DNA of 64,000 bases from positions 14,618,201 through 14,682,200 of the forward strand of contig CM070877.1 of the NCBI GenBank assembly GCA_036365515.1. Reading direction: 5' to 3'. Source of the stretch: Torymus aiolomorphi (lineage: Eukaryota; Arthropoda; Insecta; Hymenoptera; Torymidae). This document shows positions 60,300 to 64,000 of this stretch, one piece after another; within the stretch, counting starts at the first letter, position 1, and each line of letters starts with the position of its first letter. The notes beneath the pieces were generated by a model. The model was not told the DNA's origin. It saw only the letters and a list, made by a program, of their open reading frames with translations, and did not search any database. The position numbers and the translations under genes are program-made.

Positions 60300-63200
60300 C
60301 TTGTATCTTATCTGGCAGGCTCGATTGGGCAATCGACCAAAAAAGTCACATCCTTAAGATTCAACGCTCGTGTGCATATGCAATTTGTCGCTCGTGATGT
60401 TGGCGAAGTACTTGTGTAGATAATCTATATGAGATTCGATCGATTGACGAGTGGATGGCAGTTGATGGAAAGTTCTAGACAAGCGTTTGGATGTTCGAGG
60501 TGGAGAAATTGTGTTTATAAGGATTTGAAAAAAAAACACATAAATATGTGTATAGTTCAAGATGTATCGATGTTATCAAATAGATAAGACCGTTTGTCTA
60601 GATTTACTTCATCGATTTTCGAGTGTAGATAATTCTCGATCAATGGGGAACACGTTAATTTGCTTACAGTAAAATGATATAGTGATAAGACAGATATAGT
60701 TTTATGTAACTTTTTATTTAATCACGTATTCCTGTCCTTTTTAGCTTATAATTATTCCGTGTAATTCACTGAAAAAAGTTGATTCTGGAAGCAAGCAGAA
60801 TAATCCACTTGAGCAACGCCTGTTTCCATTAAAACAAAATCTGCTAATAGTATATCGAGTCTTCCTGCAAAATTATCGACTTCTCCATTCGAGTAGAATT
60901 TTCTCTTTCTTCAATATTAGTTACAATTGAAAAAAAAAATTATTTCTGCAACGAGGAGAACTCTACCAATTACAAGTAAATTTCATCTTGTCATGCGTTT
61001 AAAATTTTCTTTGCCATCACATGATGTTTTTTTGTTTTAAGTTTATCCAAAAATTATCCAAAAATTATCCATCTAAAAGTTATACATCCAAAATTATGGA
61101 AATTTAAAAGATGGGTTCAACGGTGGGTTAAAAAGGAAAAAATGTGAGGAAAGATCACTTTAATATAATAGAGGACATTTCAAAGGAACACGTACAATCT
61201 ACGGAAATCTGGGTATCCGTTAAATTTTTTAAAATATAAAGCCCAAAATTCTCTCCCGTAAGCGTTATTATCATACGAAAATTAACGGATATCCAGATTT
61301 CTATTGATTATGTGCGTGGTCCTTTGCAAAAAATTTTCACGAAATGTGTGTATATGAGCAATTCCTGGGAAATTTCCCTTTTACGTCGCCAAAAAAAATA
61401 AAAAATTTTTTTGAATGCACACTTACCACACAAGGTTTTTGTCGTTTCTTAAACCTTACAGAACGTGAAAAAACGTGTGTTCCAAGCCGATTGAGTGGTA
61501 TCATTTTTTTACAGCACTTTTAATTTTTCTTATGGAAATTTAACATGGAAAAAATGGGTGAAAAGTTGTCATTGATGATGAACCAATAACAAGCTATTGA
61601 AGAGGCCAAACCAAATTCCACAAAAAAGCGATTAAAGTTGAAGAATAGAGCTTTAATTTGAGAGGGCAATCGTTAAAATCGCTCGATTCGGTGCAAAGCT
61701 ACGTGAATTTGAAAATGGCGAAAAATGACCAAAAATGAGTGATTTTTGCCAAATCATCGTAATTCTTAAAATTTTCGTCATTTTTCGCACTTTTCATTCA
61801 TTTTCAAATTCACGTAGCTTTGCACCGAATCGACCGATTTTAACGATTGCCCTCTCAAATTAAAGCTCTATTCTTCAACTTTAATCGCTTTTTTGTGGAA
61901 TTTGGTTTGGCCTCTTCAATAGCTTGTTATTGGTTCATCATCAATGACAACATTTCACCCATTTTTCCCATGTTAAATTTCCATAAGAAAAATTAAAAGT
62001 GCTGTAAAAAAATGATATCACTCAATCGGCTTGGAACACACGTTTTTTCACATTCTGTAAGGTTCAAGAAACGAGAAAAACCTTGTGTGGTAAGTGTGCA
62101 TTCAAAAAAATTTTTCATTTTTTTTGGCGACGTAAAAGGGAAATTTCCCAGGAATTGCTCATATCAGAAAAAATGCTTGTATTACATTCTTAAAACTATT
62201 TACGATCCTTCTTGTTTGTTTAGAACGCGTGACATTTTCGATTCGTGTACTAGTATAAATTCTCCGAAATTTGAACAGTATGCGAGGGAACTCATGTATA
62301 ATTACTTGTAGAATTCATCAGTATGCGCCAGTTCGTTCAATTGATTGTCATCGTTTTGGTTGCATCAATGTTTTATCGATATAATTTATATTCGAAAATT
62401 GATACGAATAATATCGCATCACCTCATTGCCCAATTAATTGAGCAGGAAATTAGTAATTTTCGGCCTTTGCTCGGACCAGGGAAATTTTTCTACAGACGA
62501 TTAAATACTTATATAAAGTCTTTTTATAATGATACGTAAAATTGTAAACAAATTAGTCATATTCAACATATCACGAGCTTATAGTACTACTGATGTATCG
62601 TATGAGTTTTGGTAAAGTATAGTAGTAATTTTTTTATGTATTAAGTATATTTGTTACTATTTATATACAACAACAACAACAAAATCTATTAAAATGCAGC
62701 TATAAAAGAAACTTGTTTTTTAAAAGAAAGCAGTTTAAGTCAATAGTCAATAACATAATGTATGATGCGGTGAATATTAATATTCCACTAATGCAAAGTT
62801 TAGCGAAATATACAATCCCACGTCGTTGAAACTCTATTTTTATTATTTAATAAATTCATTTTAAAACGTTTATTTGTAAAATCATGATCTTTAGGGCTTG
62901 CATTTATAAGTACAAATACTGAGAACATTTTTTAAGCATTAAATTAGTATGTCCTATAAGATTTCTAGGTTGAAAAATTATGTTGATATTTCAGTTGTTA
63001 TTAAAGCGTAAATGATACTTTTCATGTAATAGAGTACAGCCTTCAAGAAAATACTGCAAATAAACGTTTAAAATTTGATTTATTAAATAAAAAATAGGGT
63101 CCCACATTAACTTAACAAATGAAAACATATTCATCACATTTTTGCTTTATCTTACCATTAATCTTATAGGTAGTTAGTAAAAAATAATATTAAATAGTGT

Positions 63201-64000
63201 AAAAATACAGCTTATTACAGTATTATTTATTCATTATCATACCCAGCATCTATTTAACACTTCATTCGTTTATCGAAAAAAATTAAAAACATAAAGCAAC
63301 CTTGACAATCAAGTAATAAAGACTTTCCAGAATCACAATTCTCACAAACAACATCTATTCTGCCCCACAATATTTAAATCAAACATCATCAGTCCCATGC
63401 CCATGCGTACGCGCGAATCCGCACGTATTCACTTCCACATAAACCCTCGAATTCGCCGCTCTCGCCGATTAAAAAACAAACATGAGTCACGCGAATTGAA
63501 ATCATTTTCCGCACGACACACCTCTACTGATTAATCAAATAATAAGATCGCGATGCCTTTTAAATTATTTGCTGTATATATTATGTACAAACAACGATCG
63601 AGGCATATCTATGGAATATAATATTAGATTGAATATTTTAATGCTTGGCTGTACTTAACGTGGCTTCATACTTCACTAAAAGAGAATTAACCGTTTATCA
63701 TTTGTTTAGTTTTGAATAAAAGAAGTTTGTTAATCTATTTTATTCATATATATAAGGATTAATCTTTGTAATCTTTATAAGATTATATAATTAATCCTAA
63801 AAAATTACATATATATACACATGACATTACATAGATGTACACTGATTTGATTCGAATTCATTTAATTTAAAGATATCGTAACCTACATATTATTTAAAAC
63901 CAAGAGCTAGTTAACCAATACCTGCTTGTGAAAATAAAATTATCTTTATTTCGTAAAATAATATCAATTTTACACTACATAAATAAATCTTTCACGTCGA
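60300..64000. other. AT-rich flank, no gene recognised
   Basis: Upstream of laccase B. It holds a small hairpin (about 61185-61335, TATCCGTTAA..TTAACGGATA) and the large palindrome at 61354-62163. From 62170 to 64000 I see only AT-rich DNA; ORFs below 100 codons lack motifs. The short GC-richer patch at 63390-63540 shows nothing specific. Confidence 0.5.
61354..62163. mobile_element. 810-bp near-perfect palindrome (foldback element)
   Basis: Two arms of almost 390 bp (61354-61744 and 61780-62163) are reverse complements with few mismatches, separated by a loop of about 35 bp. The outer ends are CAATTCCTGGGAAATTTCCC and GGGAAATTTCCCAGGAATTG. The ORF at 62012-62311 lies mostly in the right arm and is not convincing. 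Such long arms without internal genes fit a non-autonomous foldback transposon or a tail-to-tail dimer of one. Confidence 0.85.

Noticed and set aside
62012..62311. 99-codon ORF near the right end.
   Set aside because: About half lies in the arm of the large palindrome; no motif and no convincing start context.

Overview
The window reads as nuclear DNA of an insect, most likely a hymenopteran; the order is an inference. It is AT-rich, its genes are split by many introns with GT-AG and one GC-AG junction, and it carries insect-type laccases, a lola-type zinc-finger family, a mariner, a MULE relic, tRNA-like SINEs and very many hairpin or foldback repeats. No bacterial, viral or CRISPR feature was seen.

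Layout. (1) 1-17.8 kb, minus strand: three related zinc-finger genes (960-2482, 3592-6625, 14061-17770) whose last exon carries a lola-type C2HC plus C2H2 pair. In the best copy all introns are phase 1 and exons have been duplicated. The middle copy is interrupted by a 254-bp element inserted exactly at an exon edge, and a 4-kb foldback element lies just upstream of it. (2) 18.6-24.4 kb, plus strand: one 9-exon gene of about 1434 residues, mostly low-complexity Lys/Ser/Asn-rich, with internal repeats and a compact, charged C-terminal domain that I do not recognise. (3) 24.4-32.9 kb: repeats, a broken partial copy of laccase A, a MULE transposase relic split by a foldback element, minisatellites, one small secreted-protein ORF (28177-28725), and nested TTAA- and TA-flanked elements. 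(4) 32.9-60.3 kb, minus strand: two tandem laccase genes, A (9 coding exons, 646 aa) and B (11 coding exons, 629 aa). Both splice models close exactly in frame and both keep the four copper-ligand blocks. A mariner with a single nonsense codon sits in an intron of laccase B. (5) 60.3-64 kb: no gene seen; an 810-bp near-perfect palindrome dominates.

How the parts relate. The laccases are secreted multicopper oxidases that probably act on phenolic substrates. The zinc-finger genes look like a young, fast-changing family spread by local duplication. Much of the remaining DNA is non-autonomous mobile DNA. Several of these elements share CCC/GGG ends but are filled with a different short palindromic word in each family, which is the most unusual structural theme of the window. 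All gene models come from reading frames and splice signals alone; no transcript or database comparison was possible.
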